From Rhodococcoides kroppenstedtii (GTDB lineage: Bacteria > Actinomycetota > Actinomycetes > Mycobacteriales > Mycobacteriaceae), in the NCBI RefSeq assembly GCF_900111805.1, contig NZ_FOJN01000013.1:1-64000 (forward strand): a DNA stretch of 64,000 nucleotides, given 5' to 3'. Position numbers and translations under genes: made by a program. Shown in pieces: positions 54,901-63,541 of this stretch (its first letter is position 1; every line of letters starts with the position of its first letter). The notes below the pieces were generated by a model. The model searched no databases and was not told the origin of the DNA. It worked only from the letters and a program-made list of their open reading frames with translations.

Positions 54901-56475
54901 ATGACTCCTACTTCCGATGCTCCGGTGAACGCCGCCGGCCGCCCGCCGTTCTACATCACCACCGCGATCGCGTACCCGAACGGCACCCCGCACATCGGGC
55001 ACGCCTACGAGTACATCGCGACCGACGTGCTGGCGCGGTTCAAGCGTCTCGACGGCTACGACGTCCGGTTCCTCACCGGCACCGACGAGCACGGGCTGAA
55101 GATGGCGCAGACCGCGGCGAAGGAGGGTCTGAGCACGGCGGATCTCGCGCGACGCAATTCGGACGCCTTCCAGGCCATGCAGGAATCGCTGGGCATCACG
55201 TTCGACCGCTTCATCCGCACCACCGACGCGGACCACCTCGAGGCGAGTCGCACTCTGTGGCAACGCATGGCCGACCGGGGAGACATCTACCTCGACACCT
55301 ACAGCGGGTGGTATTCCGTGCGGGACGAGGCCTACTACGCGGAGAGCGAGACCACGCGGCTGGACGACGGGTCGCGCATCGCGACCGAGACCGGAACGCC
55401 GGTGGAGTGGACCGAGGAGTCGACGTACTTCTTCCGACTCTCGGCGTACCAGGACAAGCTGCTCGCGCTGTACGAGGAGCGTCCCGACTTCGTGCTCCCC
55501 GCCACCCGGCGCAACGAGGTGGCGAGCTTCGTCGCGAGCGGACTGAAGGATCTGTCGATCTCCCGGTCGACGTTCGACTGGGGTGTTCCGGTGCCGGGCG
55601 ATGAGGCACACGTGATGTACGTGTGGGTCGACGCCCTCACGAATTACCTGACGGGCGTGGGCTATCCGGACGTCGAGGGCGACGCGTTCCGCACCTACTG
55701 GCCCGCGGACGTGCACATGATCGGCAAGGACATCGTGCGTTTCCACGCCGTGTTCTGGCCCGCCTTCCTCATGTCCGCGGGCATCGAACTGCCGAAACGG
55801 GTGTTCGTGCACGGCTTTTTGACCAACAAGGGCGAGAAGATGTCCAAGTCGGTCGGCAACGTGGTCGATCCCGCGGCGCTGATCGCCGACTACGGCCTGG
55901 ACGCCGTACGGTTCTTCCTGCTGCGCGAGGTCTCGTTCGGCCAGGACGGCAGCTACAGCCACGAGGCCATCGTCACGCGCATCAACGCCGACCTGGCCAA
56001 CGAGTTGGGCAATCTCGCGCAGCGATCCTTGTCGATGGTGGCGAAGAACTGCGACGCACGCGTACCGACGCCGGGGGACTTCACCGACGCCGACGAGGCC
56101 ATGTTCGCGCACGTCGCCGGTCTCGCGGATACCGTTCGGGCACACATGGATCGGCAGGAACTGCACCTTGCGCTGGAGGCGATCTGGTCCGTTCTGGGCG
56201 AGACCAACCGCTACTTCTCCGCGCAGGAGCCGTGGGTGCTGCGCAAGACCGACCCCGAGCGCATGGCCACGGTCCTCTACGTGACGCTCGAGGTCCTGCG
56301 CGTCGCGGTGATCCTCACTCAGCCGTTCATGCCCGATTCCTGCGCGCGCCTGCTCGACCTGCTGGGGGTGTCCGATCGCGACTTCGCTTCTCTCCCCACC
56401 CGTCTCACCGCGGGTGTCGAGTTGCCGAAGCCGACGGGCGTCTTCCCGCGCTACGTCGAGCCCGACGTGAACTAG
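54901..56475 (+). CDS. metG: Methionyl-tRNA synthetase
   Basis: A 524-residue class I synthetase charging tRNA-Met. HIGH motif is [13 protein letters not shown] and KMSKS is [32 protein letters not shown]-like [13 protein letters not shown] and [15 protein letters not shown] are typical. It is the short type without the C-terminal tRNA-binding domain, like mycobacterial MetS. Two starts are possible: ATG 54892 (527 residues) directly abuts a -10-like TAGAGT (54886-54891), whereas ATG 54901 is nine bases after it and fits a leaderless mRNA, so 54901 is preferred. Confidence 0.95.
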   Translation: MTPTSDAPVNAAGRPPFYITTAIAYPNGTPHIGHAYEYIATDVLARFKRLDGYDVRFLTGTDEHGLKMAQTAAKEGLSTADLARRNSDAFQAMQESLGITFDRFIRTTDADHLEASRTLWQRMADRGDIYLDTYSGWYSVRDEAYYAESETTRLDDGSRIATETGTPVEWTEESTYFFRLSAYQDKLLALYEERPDFVLPATRRNEVASFVASGLKDLSISRSTFDWGVPVPGDEAHVMYVWVDALTNYLTGVGYPDVEGDAFRTYWPADVHMIGKDIVRFHAVFWPAFLMSAGIELPKRVFVHGFLTNKGEKMSKSVGNVVDPAALIADYGLDAVRFFLLREVSFGQDGSYSHEAIVTRINADLANELGNLAQRSLSMVAKNCDARVPTPGDFTDADEAMFAHVAGLADTVRAHMDRQELHLALEAIWSVLGETNRYFSAQEPWVLRKTDPERMATVLYVTLEVLRVAVILTQPFMPDSCARLLDLLGVSDRDFASLPTRLTAGVELPKPTGVFPRYVEPDVN

Positions 56476-56490
56476 ACCCGTGTAGATCCG

Positions 56491-57867
56491 TCAGGCGAGC
56501 TTCTCGAGCTCCTCGAGGGCCGTGTCGAGGTGAGTCAGCATGCGCTGCAACGACGGAACGCTCCGGCGGTCTCCCACCAGCCCGAAGTTGACGTTGTCGG
56601 CGTTGGTGGCCAGCGTGATGTTGAGCGCCTGCCCGTCGAGCACGATCGACGCCGGGTAGACGCCGTCGAGACGCGCGCCGTTCCAGTACATCTCGGTCTT
56701 CGGCCCGGGCACGTTGGAGATGATGACGTTGAAGGGCGGCGGGGTGTTGCGCACGAAGCCCGGCACCGGCGTGAGCAGGAGCGGAGCCATCACCGCGGCA
56801 CCGTATCCCAGCGCCTGCAGGGGGCTGAGGTTCCGCATCATCGCCTTCGAGTCGTTCATCGACCGTACGACGGCCGCGAGCCTGCGCTCGGGATCGGGCT
56901 GATCGGTCCCGAGATTGCAGAGCACGGTGGTCACCGCGTTGCCGCCGGAGGCGTCCGCGCCGGCCTCGCGCATCGACACGGGCACCATGGCCACGAGTGG
57001 CTGGTCGGGCAGCGCGTTGCGGTCGATGAGGTAGGACCGGAGCGCGCCCGCGCACATGGTGAGCACGACGTCGTTCAGCGTGACGCCCAGTGCCGAGGCG
57101 ACGTCCGTCATGCGCGTCTTCGACCACTGCTGCGACGCGAAGCGCCGCGCACCGCCGATGGGAACGTTGAGCATGGTGTGCGGCGCGGTCAGCGGCAACA
57201 CCATGTCGTTGCCGCGCAACTTGTTCCACCCGATGCGGGCCGCCGCCGGCCCCATCCCCGCGAGCTCACCGGCCGCTTTGACACCGGTCGAGACCGCCGC
57301 GAGGGCGCCGCCGCCCGTCGTCGCGACCGCCGAGCTCTTCTTCTTCCTGAACAGGGCGGGATCCCAGATGGGACCGCAGTCCCGACGGTCCGGATCCGGC
57401 GTCAGGGCCTTCTCGAACAACTTCAGGGCCGACACCCCGTCGACGAGGGAGTGGTGGATCTTGCTGTAGAGCGCCAGGCGACCGTCCGCCAACCCCTCGA
57501 TGATGTGCAGCTCCCACATGGGGCGGTGCCGATCGAGGGGCGCGCCGTGTTCGGCGGAGACGTAGCGCAGCAGCTCGCGCACACGCCCGGGTCGGGGCAG
57601 CATGATGCGGCGAACGTGTTGTTCGAAGTCGAGATCGTCGTCGAAGATCCACCGCAGGGTGCCCATGACGTTGACCGGCGGGGCCGGACGTTTGCGGAAC
57701 AACTCGTAGACGTCGGTGGCCGCTTCGAAGGTCTCGTAGACCTTCTGCCCGAACGTCTCCTCCTCGCCGTCCGGCGGCACGAAAAGTTGGAGCCCGCCCA
57801 CGTGCATGGGGTGCTCTCGCGTCTCCGCCACCAGGAACATGGATTCGGTGACCGGCATGAACGGCAT
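56491..57867 (-). CDS. Wax ester synthase/diacylglycerol acyltransferase (WS/DGAT)
   Basis: A 458-residue acyl-CoA-dependent acyltransferase making triacylglycerol or wax esters, a storage route abundant in Rhodococcus. The catalytic motif is KIHHSLVDGVSALKLF (HHxxxDG, about residues 138-144). Further family blocks are MWELHIIEGLADGRLALY, DVASALGVTLNDVVLTMCAGALR, VAMVPVSMR, GGNAVTTVLCNLGTD and NVIISNVPGPKTEMYWNGARL. N-terminal MTESMF-type segment present (PVTESMFLVAETREHPMHVG). Convergent with metG, 15 bases away. One of several paralogues normally present. Confidence 0.93.
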   Translation of the reverse strand: MPFMPVTESMFLVAETREHPMHVGGLQLFVPPDGEEETFGQKVYETFEAATDVYELFRKRPAPPVNVMGTLRWIFDDDLDFEQHVRRIMLPRPGRVRELLRYVSAEHGAPLDRHRPMWELHIIEGLADGRLALYSKIHHSLVDGVSALKLFEKALTPDPDRRDCGPIWDPALFRKKKSSAVATTGGGALAAVSTGVKAAGELAGMGPAAARIGWNKLRGNDMVLPLTAPHTMLNVPIGGARRFASQQWSKTRMTDVASALGVTLNDVVLTMCAGALRSYLIDRNALPDQPLVAMVPVSMREAGADASGGNAVTTVLCNLGTDQPDPERRLAAVVRSMNDSKAMMRNLSPLQALGYGAAVMAPLLLTPVPGFVRNTPPPFNVIISNVPGPKTEMYWNGARLDGVYPASIVLDGQALNITLATNADNVNFGLVGDRRSVPSLQRMLTHLDTALEELEKLA

Positions 57868-57974
57868 CGACGCACCCTCTCTAGGCCCGGCGGCACGGCG
57901 CGATCGCCCCGCTCACCTGCCCCTTCACCATGCTCTCCGCAGATAACGAACGCGCAACGGAACGGTCGACGCAC

Positions 57975-58021
57975 GGTCACGGTGTGACCCCGATTACAAC
58001 GGATGTCTCGAAACGTGTTTC
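57975..58021. promoter_or_regulatory. Operator-like repeats between WS/DGAT and esterase
   Basis: GGTCAC-ggt-GTGACC (57975-57989) and GAAAC-gt-GTTTC (58010-58021) lie in the 260-base divergent region of two lipid-metabolism genes. Either could bind a dimeric regulator controlling both. The rest of the gap shows no gene. Confidence 0.45.
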
Positions 58022-58127
58022 ATGGTGGCGTGCCGGTGCGATCCCCTCTGCAGAGAAGGACCAGAAGGATTCGACGGAGCACCCGGACGAGCACGCACCG
58101 GATGAGCAGACAACGGAGGGCCGCCAG

Positions 58128-59240
58128 ATGAGCATCGCCTCGGCCGAGATGACCACGTCCCTGCGACGGAACGCCGGACGCGCGGCGTCGCACGGCTACG
58201 GGGTCACGCCCGTCGACCGGCAGGACTTCGTCGGCACCAGCGTGCAGGGCAGGGCCCTGGCCACGTATCTGCGCACCACCGTCCGTCCGTTCCTGGGCCT
58301 CTGGGCCCAGACCCACTCGCTTCCCTGGCCCACCGGGCTCGTCGATCAGGCCGGGCGCCTGCTCCCGCCGGTGGGAACCACCCGCTGCACCCCGGTGAAG
58401 CTCGACAACTGCCGCGCCGAATGGGTTCACAGCGACCGTCCTCGCCGCCTCGGTCCCACCGGTCGGTCCGAGACTCCCCGTCGCCGCGCCGATCGGGACC
58501 GCGTGATCCTCTACCTCCACGGCGGTGCGTTCGTCGTGTGCGGACTCAACAGCCATCGACGCCTGACGTCGCGCATCGCCCACACCACGGGCGCCGACGT
58601 CCTGTCGATCGACTACCGCATGATGCCGCGCAACCCCATCTCGCACGCCGTCGAGGACGGCGTCGACGGCTATCGCTACCTGCTCGACTCGGGGTATTTG
58701 CCGGAACAGATCTTCATCGCGGGCGACTCCGCCGGTGGCTACCTGTCCTTCATGGTCTCGCTCGCGCTCACCTCGCTGGGGCTGCCCCAGGCCGGCGGCA
58801 TCATCGCCCTCTCCCCCCTGACGGACCTCGATCCGAGCCGGAAGATGGCCCACCCCAACGCCGCCCGCTGCCCGGTGTTCCCGGCCGGTGCGGTCCCCGC
58901 GCTGACCGCGCTGGCGGACAGCGTGGAGGCGCGCATCGTCGTCGAAGGAAAGCGCGGACCGCGTGTCTGTCCGGTGAACGCCGATCTGAGCGACATGCCG
59001 CCGGTGCTGTTGCAGGTCGGGTCGAACGAGATGGTCTACGCGGACTCCGAACTCATGGCCGATCGCCTGGCCGAGGCCGGTGTCGACTGTCGACTTCAGG
59101 TGTGGGAGAACCAGGTTCACGTCTTCCAGGCCGCCGATTTCGTCCCCGAGAGCGGACGGGCCATTCGTGAGATCGCCGCGTTCGTCGACGAGCGTGTCGC
59201 CTCGCGGGGACGGACGTCCGCCATCCGGCCGGGCGCATAA
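58128..59240 (+). CDS. Alpha/beta-hydrolase esterase/lipase (HSL family)
   Basis: A 370-residue hydrolase of the hormone-sensitive-lipase (BD-FAE/Lip) group. The oxyanion motif is YLHGGAFVVCG, the nucleophile elbow GDSAGGYLSFM, and the catalytic His lies in ENQVHVFQAAD, with DYRMMPRNPI between. The N-terminal region of about 130 residues forms a cap-like part. The ATG at 58128 is chosen for its ggagggcc ribosome site; the frame stays open 66 codons further upstream with unlike composition. Divergent from a WS/DGAT gene, suggesting a joint role in storage-lipid turnover (inference). Cytoplasmic, no signal peptide. Confidence 0.9.
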   Translation: MSIASAEMTTSLRRNAGRAASHGYGVTPVDRQDFVGTSVQGRALATYLRTTVRPFLGLWAQTHSLPWPTGLVDQAGRLLPPVGTTRCTPVKLDNCRAEWVHSDRPRRLGPTGRSETPRRRADRDRVILYLHGGAFVVCGLNSHRRLTSRIAHTTGADVLSIDYRMMPRNPISHAVEDGVDGYRYLLDSGYLPEQIFIAGDSAGGYLSFMVSLALTSLGLPQAGGIIALSPLTDLDPSRKMAHPNAARCPVFPAGAVPALTALADSVEARIVVEGKRGPRVCPVNADLSDMPPVLLQVGSNEMVYADSELMADRLAEAGVDCRLQVWENQVHVFQAADFVPESGRAIREIAAFVDERVASRGRTSAIRPGA

Positions 59241-59279
59241 GCGCCCCGGTACGGGTCACCGTCGGTTACATTCACGCGC

Positions 59280-59708
59280 ATGGCAGTCAGTGGCAGCAGA
59301 GAAGTCGACATCGAGGCTCCCCCGGCGGACGTGCTCGCCGTGATCGCCGATCTGGAGGGCCTCCCCGCCTGGTCCTCCATCCACAAGAAGGTCTCGGTCC
59401 GAGAGCGTGACGACGCCGGTCGCCCGCTCGTCGCGGAAATGACGGTGGCCGTCATGGGCATCACGGACGAGCAGGTGCTGGAGTTCGCCTGGACCGACAC
59501 GTCCGTGTCGTGGAAGGTCGTGGAGTCGACCCAGCAGAAATCCCAGACCGCACGCTACGACCTCACCGAGACCGACCGCGGCACCCACCTGACCTTCGAG
59601 ATCACGCTCGACCCGAAGATCCCGGTCCCCGGTTTCATCGTCAAGCGTGGCACCAAGACGGTACTCGAAACCGCGACCGACGGGTTGCGCCAGCAGGTCG
59701 TCGGCTGA
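59280..59708 (+). CDS. SRPBCC (START-like) family protein
   Basis: A 142-residue polyketide-cyclase/START-like lipid-binding fold. Typical parts are SREVDIEAPPADVLAVIADLE, the DLEGLPAWSSIHKKVSV strand pair, FAWTDTSVSWKVVES and a C-terminal helix (KTVLETATDGLRQQV). The ATG at 59280 lies seven bases after TACATT (59267-59272), so the mRNA is probably leaderless with its own promoter in the 39-base gap after the esterase. Ligand unknown. Small SRPBCC proteins of this type are common in mycolata. Confidence 0.88.
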   Translation: MAVSGSREVDIEAPPADVLAVIADLEGLPAWSSIHKKVSVRERDDAGRPLVAEMTVAVMGITDEQVLEFAWTDTSVSWKVVESTQQKSQTARYDLTETDRGTHLTFEITLDPKIPVPGFIVKRGTKTVLETATDGLRQQVVG

Positions 59709-59718
59709 GCGGCACCGA

Positions 59719-60561
59719 CTACCGAGACCGGGCGGCCAGAACCGCTTCGTAGAGAGCGCGTTTCGACACCGTGCCCGTTCCCTCGGCCTGCTCCTCGGCC
59801 GCCACGCGTGCGCAGGCGTCCTTCAAACCCACCCCCTGGCTCACCCACTTCTCCACCGCGTCGACCAGGTCCTCCGGATCGGCCGCGGTGGGCGTCGCTC
59901 CGGCGAGCACCACGGTGATCTCGCCCCGCACCCCCTCCGCGGCCCACTCGGCCAGGTCTGCGAGGGTGCCGCGCCGGACCTCCTCGTAGGTTTTGGTCAG
60001 TTCGCGACAGACGGCGGCGAGGCGCTGGGGACCGAGAACCTCCACGGCGTCAGCCAGGGTGTCGGCCAGGCGGTGCGGCGCCTCGAAGAACGCGACCGCA
60101 CGCTGTTCGGCGACCAGCGTGCGCAGCCACGCCTGACGCGGACCCCGCTTGCGCGGAGGAAACCCGTCGAAGCAGAACCGCTCGACGGGCAGACCCGAGA
60201 GCGCCAGCGCCGTGGTCACCGCCGACGGTCCGGGCAGGCACGTCACCGGCAGATTCGCCTGCGCGCAGGCCGCCACCAGGCGGTACCCGGGATCGCTGAC
60301 GGACGGCATCCCGGCGTCCGTCACCAGCAGCACCCGCTGCCCGGCACGAATCTCGTCGAGCAGACCGGGGATCCGATCGGTCTCGACCTGGTCGTAGAAG
60401 CTGACGACCCTCCCGGTGATCTGCACGCCGAGGGCCGATGCCAACGCCTTGGTGCGGCGGGTGTCCTCCGCCGCGACGACGTCCGCGGTGGCGAGCGCCT
60501 CCCGCAGCCGCGGCGAAGCGTCGTTCGGATCGCCCATGGGGGTGGCACCGAGGATCAGCAC
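59719..60561 (-). CDS. rsmI: 16S rRNA (cytidine-1402 2'-O) methyltransferase
   Basis: A 280-residue SAM-dependent tetrapyrrole-methylase-fold enzyme that 2'-O-methylates C1402 of 16S rRNA. Marks are ILGATPMGDPNDASPRL, VVAAEDTRRTKAL, VLLVTDAGMPSVSDPGYRLV (SAM loop), VTCLPGPSAVTTALALSGL, FDGFPPRKRGPRQ and FFEAPHRLADTL, then RELTKTYEEVRRGTL. The start is the GTG at 60561. Divergent from the mannosyltransferase over 74 bases, as Rv1003/Rv1002c. Confidence 0.95.
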   Translation of the reverse strand: MLILGATPMGDPNDASPRLREALATADVVAAEDTRRTKALASALGVQITGRVVSFYDQVETDRIPGLLDEIRAGQRVLLVTDAGMPSVSDPGYRLVAACAQANLPVTCLPGPSAVTTALALSGLPVERFCFDGFPPRKRGPRQAWLRTLVAEQRAVAFFEAPHRLADTLADAVEVLGPQRLAAVCRELTKTYEEVRRGTLADLAEWAAEGVRGEITVVLAGATPTAADPEDLVDAVEKWVSQGVGLKDACARVAAEEQAEGTGTVSKRALYEAVLAARSR

Positions 60562-60635
60562 GGCCGTCCTCTCTCGTCGTCCGGTCGACCGGTCGGGCCC
60601 GGCGACACTCGTCCTCCCTAGCCTACGATCGAACG

Positions 60636-62195
60636 GTGACCCTGCTGACCGCGCGCACCGATCCGGCGCCACGGTCGACCCCGGCGGCCGTCGCCCCCGG
60701 CCCCCTGACGCCCGTCGAGACGTTCGGTCCCACCGATCGTCTGCGCGGCTGGGTGGTGACCGTCGTCGTCACGGCGATCGCGGCGGTCACACGCCTGGTG
60801 ATGCTGGGCTACCCCACCGACGCCGGCACCCCCGTCTTCGACGAGAAGCACTACGCACCGCAGGGGTACCAGGTGCTCACCGGAGGCGGGATCGAGGACA
60901 ACCCCGGCTACGGGCTGGTGGTGCACCCGCCCGTCGGCAAGCAGTTGATCGCCGTCGGGGAGGCCGTCTTCGGCTACACCGGGTGGGGCTGGCGTCTGTC
61001 GTCGGCCGTGTTCGGCATTCTTCTCGTCCTGCTGGTGGTCCGCATCGTGCGACGGATGACGCGCTCGACCCTCCTGGGCGCGATCGCCGGCCTCCTGCTG
61101 ATCGTCGACGGCGTCGCCTTCGTCTCGTCCCGCGTGGGGATGCTCGACATCTTCATGACCCTCTTCGTCGTCGGTGCGTTCGGGGCGCTCGTCCGCGACC
61201 GTGACGACGTGCGCGAGCGGCTGGCTCGCGTCGCCGCGCAGGGCCGCATCGAGGCCTCTGCGCTCGGGCCCCGCCTCGGCGTGCGCTGGTGGCGTTTCGG
61301 CGCGGGCGTCCTGCTCGGCCTCGCCTGCGGCACGAAGTGGTCCGGGCTGTACTTCGTCGCCTTCTTCGGCCTGCTGGGCGTGGCGTTCGACCTCGCGGCC
61401 CGGCGGCGGTACGGAGTGGTCCGGCCGTGGCGCGGCACTGCCGTCCGCGACGTCGGCCCGGCCCTGTACGCACTGGTGGCCGTTCCCGTCGTCGTCTACC
61501 TCGCCACCTACGCCGGGTGGTTCGCCAGCGAGACGGGTGTCGACCGGCACGCCGTGGGCACCGACGTCGGTGCGGGAGGGCCGTTCTCGTTCGTTCCCGA
61601 CGCCCTGCGCTCGCTCTGGTACTACAGCGGCAACGTCCTCGAATTCCATGCGGGCCTGACCAATTCGGCCGGTAACCGTCATCCGTGGGAGTCCAAGCCG
61701 TGGACGTGGCCGATGGGGCTGCGGCCGATGTTGTACTACTACGCCGACGGTGACACCGTCTCCGGCTGCGGTACGCCGGGCAGCTGCGTCAAAGCGGTGA
61801 TGCTGATCGGGACGCCGGCCCTGTGGTGGCTCGCGCTGCCGATGCTGGCGTGGGCGCTGTGGTGCACGGTCGCGCGACGGGACTGGCGCTACGCCGCCGT
61901 GCTGGTCGGCTACGGCGCCGGCATCCTGCCCTGGTTCCTCTCGCTGGACCGGCAGATGTACTTCTTCTACGCGACCGCGCTCTCGCCGTTCCTCGTCATG
62001 GGCCTGACGTTGGTGATCGGGGACGTGATCGGCCGCGCCCGAACGGGACGGCGACGCACCCTCGGCCTCGCCCTGGCCTCGGGGTACGTCGCCGTCGCGA
62101 TCGCGAACTTCGTGTGGTTGTGGCCCGTTCTCACCGGCCTGCCGATCACCGAGACGCTGTGGCAGCAGCAGTTGTGGCTGCCCAGCTGGCGGTGA
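60636..62195 (+). CDS. pmt: Protein O-mannosyltransferase (PMT family, GT39)
   Basis: A 519-residue polytopic membrane enzyme that transfers mannose from polyprenyl-phosphate-mannose to secreted proteins. The acidic pair of the first external loop is present in VFDEKHYAPQGY (Asp-Glu). Other marks are HPPVGKQLIAVGEAVFGY, SSRVGMLDIFMTLFV, GTKWSGLYFVAFF, HPWESKPWTWPMGLRPMLYY and DRQMYFFYATALSPF. About ten to eleven helices. TACGAT (60624-60629) is six bases before the GTG start, indicating a leaderless transcript. Equivalent to Rv1002c. Confidence 0.95.
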   Translation: MTLLTARTDPAPRSTPAAVAPGPLTPVETFGPTDRLRGWVVTVVVTAIAAVTRLVMLGYPTDAGTPVFDEKHYAPQGYQVLTGGGIEDNPGYGLVVHPPVGKQLIAVGEAVFGYTGWGWRLSSAVFGILLVLLVVRIVRRMTRSTLLGAIAGLLLIVDGVAFVSSRVGMLDIFMTLFVVGAFGALVRDRDDVRERLARVAAQGRIEASALGPRLGVRWWRFGAGVLLGLACGTKWSGLYFVAFFGLLGVAFDLAARRRYGVVRPWRGTAVRDVGPALYALVAVPVVVYLATYAGWFASETGVDRHAVGTDVGAGGPFSFVPDALRSLWYYSGNVLEFHAGLTNSAGNRHPWESKPWTWPMGLRPMLYYYADGDTVSGCGTPGSCVKAVMLIGTPALWWLALPMLAWALWCTVARRDWRYAAVLVGYGAGILPWFLSLDRQMYFFYATALSPFLVMGLTLVIGDVIGRARTGRRRTLGLALASGYVAVAIANFVWLWPVLTGLPITETLWQQQLWLPSWR

Positions 62196-62211
62196 CGCTT
62201 CTTCGATCCGA

Positions 62212-62637
62212 TCAGGCGCGGGACCGGGACCGCCCGCGCCCGAACACTCCGTCGAGGCTGAAGGACCCGGCGCCGACGACGGCCAGCAGGAGCGCGCCCG
62301 CACCCAGTCCGACCACCAGTTCCCAGCCGCCGTCGGTGACGAAGACGCCCTTGTCGAGGTGAACGAACACCAGTGCGCCGATCATGTCGATCAGGAGGAG
62401 CAGTCCGACCACCGGAGTGAGCAGACCCACGATCAGCAGTCCGCCGCCGACGAGCTCGACGAAGGTGGCGAAGTACGCGGAGAACGTCGGGAACGGGATG
62501 CCCATGCCCTCGAACCCGGCGGTCGTGGCGTCCAGTCCGTTGGTGTTCAGCTTCTGCCAGCCGTGGGCCACGAAGATGACGCCGAGGGCGACACGGGCGA
62601 CCAGGGCGGCGAGGTCTCTGACGACAGGACTGTTCAC
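62212..62637 (-). CDS. DoxX-family membrane protein
   Basis: A 141-residue, four-helix membrane protein of the DoxX family. Helix 1 holds ARVALGVIFVAHGWQKL, followed by GFEGMGIPFPTFSAYFATFVELVGGGLLIVGLL and the helix pair near GWELVVGLGAGALLLAV. A basic Arg/Ser tail ends the protein. In mycobacteria a DoxX protein works with a superoxide dismutase and thiosulfate sulfurtransferase in redox control; that role is not shown here. Convergent with PMT by 16 bases. Confidence 0.92.
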   Translation of the reverse strand: MNSPVVRDLAALVARVALGVIFVAHGWQKLNTNGLDATTAGFEGMGIPFPTFSAYFATFVELVGGGLLIVGLLTPVVGLLLLIDMIGALVFVHLDKGVFVTDGGWELVVGLGAGALLLAVVGAGSFSLDGVFGRGRSRSRA

Positions 62638-62688
62638 GGGAGTTCCTTCGGGATCGGGGATGCGAGCGGGTCCACCGTGGCACAGTTG

Positions 62689-62704
62689 AGTTGAAGCGTC
62701 AACT
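62689..62704. promoter_or_regulatory. Operator-like inverted repeat upstream of doxX
   Basis: AGTTGA-N4-TCAACT, 52 bases upstream of the doxX start. The size fits a MarR/HxlR-type dimer. The neighbouring GntR protein is an alternative binder. Confidence 0.5.
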
Positions 62705-62730
62705 TCGACCGACCATCGCGTCGCCGGGGA

Positions 62731-63120
62731 CTACTGCGCCGCGTCGAACGCCGTCCGCACCCACCGCACGGCCTCGTCGTCCTCCACCCCGGCTCGACGC
62801 GCAGCTCGCGCGTACTCCGTCGCCGCGGTCTGCACAGCGGCGACGGCGGGGTCGTCCCCTGCGGCCACGAACGTGCCCGACCGGCCCCGCGTGACGACGA
62901 CGCCGTCCTGCTCCAGCTCGCGGTACGCCTTCGCGACGGTGTTGGGGGCCAACCCCAGATCGGCCGCGAGGGCCCGCACCGTGGGGAGCCGGGAACCGGA
63001 GATGAGTACGCCGGAGCGCACACCCCGGACGATGCCCGAGCGCACCTGCTCGAAGGGAGCCTCGTCCGTCGACAGGTCGATCGGCAGACTCGCCCCGTGC
63101 GGGGCCTCACGCTGGGTCAC
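62731..63120 (-). CDS. GntR-family regulator (YtrA-like, short)
   Basis: A 129-residue GntR protein of the YtrA type, consisting of the winged helix (PFEQVRSGIVRGVRSGVLIS, LPTVRALAADLGLAPNTVAKAYRELEQDGVVVTRGRSGTFV) plus a short helical dimerisation tail (about residues 90-129). YtrA-type regulators usually control adjacent ABC or membrane-protein genes; here doxX lies downstream on the same strand. The GTG at 63120 starts the N-terminal polar lead. Divergent from the ArsC-like gene over 58 bases. Confidence 0.9.
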   Translation of the reverse strand: MTQREAPHGASLPIDLSTDEAPFEQVRSGIVRGVRSGVLISGSRLPTVRALAADLGLAPNTVAKAYRELEQDGVVVTRGRSGTFVAAGDDPAVAAVQTAATEYARAARRAGVEDDEAVRWVRTAFDAAQ

Positions 63121-63178
63121 GACTCCTCCTGCTGCATCATCCCGGTCCGGCGTCCCGGCCCGGCGTCATACTGGTGCG

Positions 63179-63520
63179 GTGACCGTCACCGTCTACCACA
63201 ATCCCCGCTGCTCCACCTCGCGCACGGTCCTCGCCACGGTGCGCGAGTCCGGCGTCGAGCCCACCGTCGTGAAGTATCTCGAGACGCCGCCGGACGAGGC
63301 CACCCTCCGGCGCCTGATCGACGATGCCGGGCTCACGCCGCGCACCGCTGTCCGCACGCGCGAGAAGCTCTACGCCGAGCTCGGTCTGGCCGACGCGGAC
63401 GACGAGACCGTGCTGCGTGCGATGCTCGAGCACCCGATCCTCATCGAGCGCCCCTTCGTCGTCTCGGACACCGGAACCGTCCTGGCCCGGCCGGCCGCCA
63501 CGGTGTCGACCGTGCTCTGA
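63179..63520 (+). CDS. arsC: ArsC/Spx-type (glutaredoxin-linked) arsenate reductase-like protein
   Basis: A 113-residue thioredoxin-fold protein of the ArsC family. The catalytic Cys is in YHNPRCSTSRTVLATV (about residue 11). VVKYLETPPDEATLRRLIDD, LTPRTAVRTREKLYAELGL, MLEHPILIERPFVV and a short C-terminus complete the fold. The GTG at 63179 lies six bases after CATACT, again a leaderless layout. No other ars genes are nearby, so arsenate reduction is a family prediction only. Confidence 0.88.
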   Translation: MTVTVYHNPRCSTSRTVLATVRESGVEPTVVKYLETPPDEATLRRLIDDAGLTPRTAVRTREKLYAELGLADADDETVLRAMLEHPILIERPFVVSDTGTVLARPAATVSTVL

Positions 63521-63541
63521 GTAGTTCTCTCTCCGGCGCCG

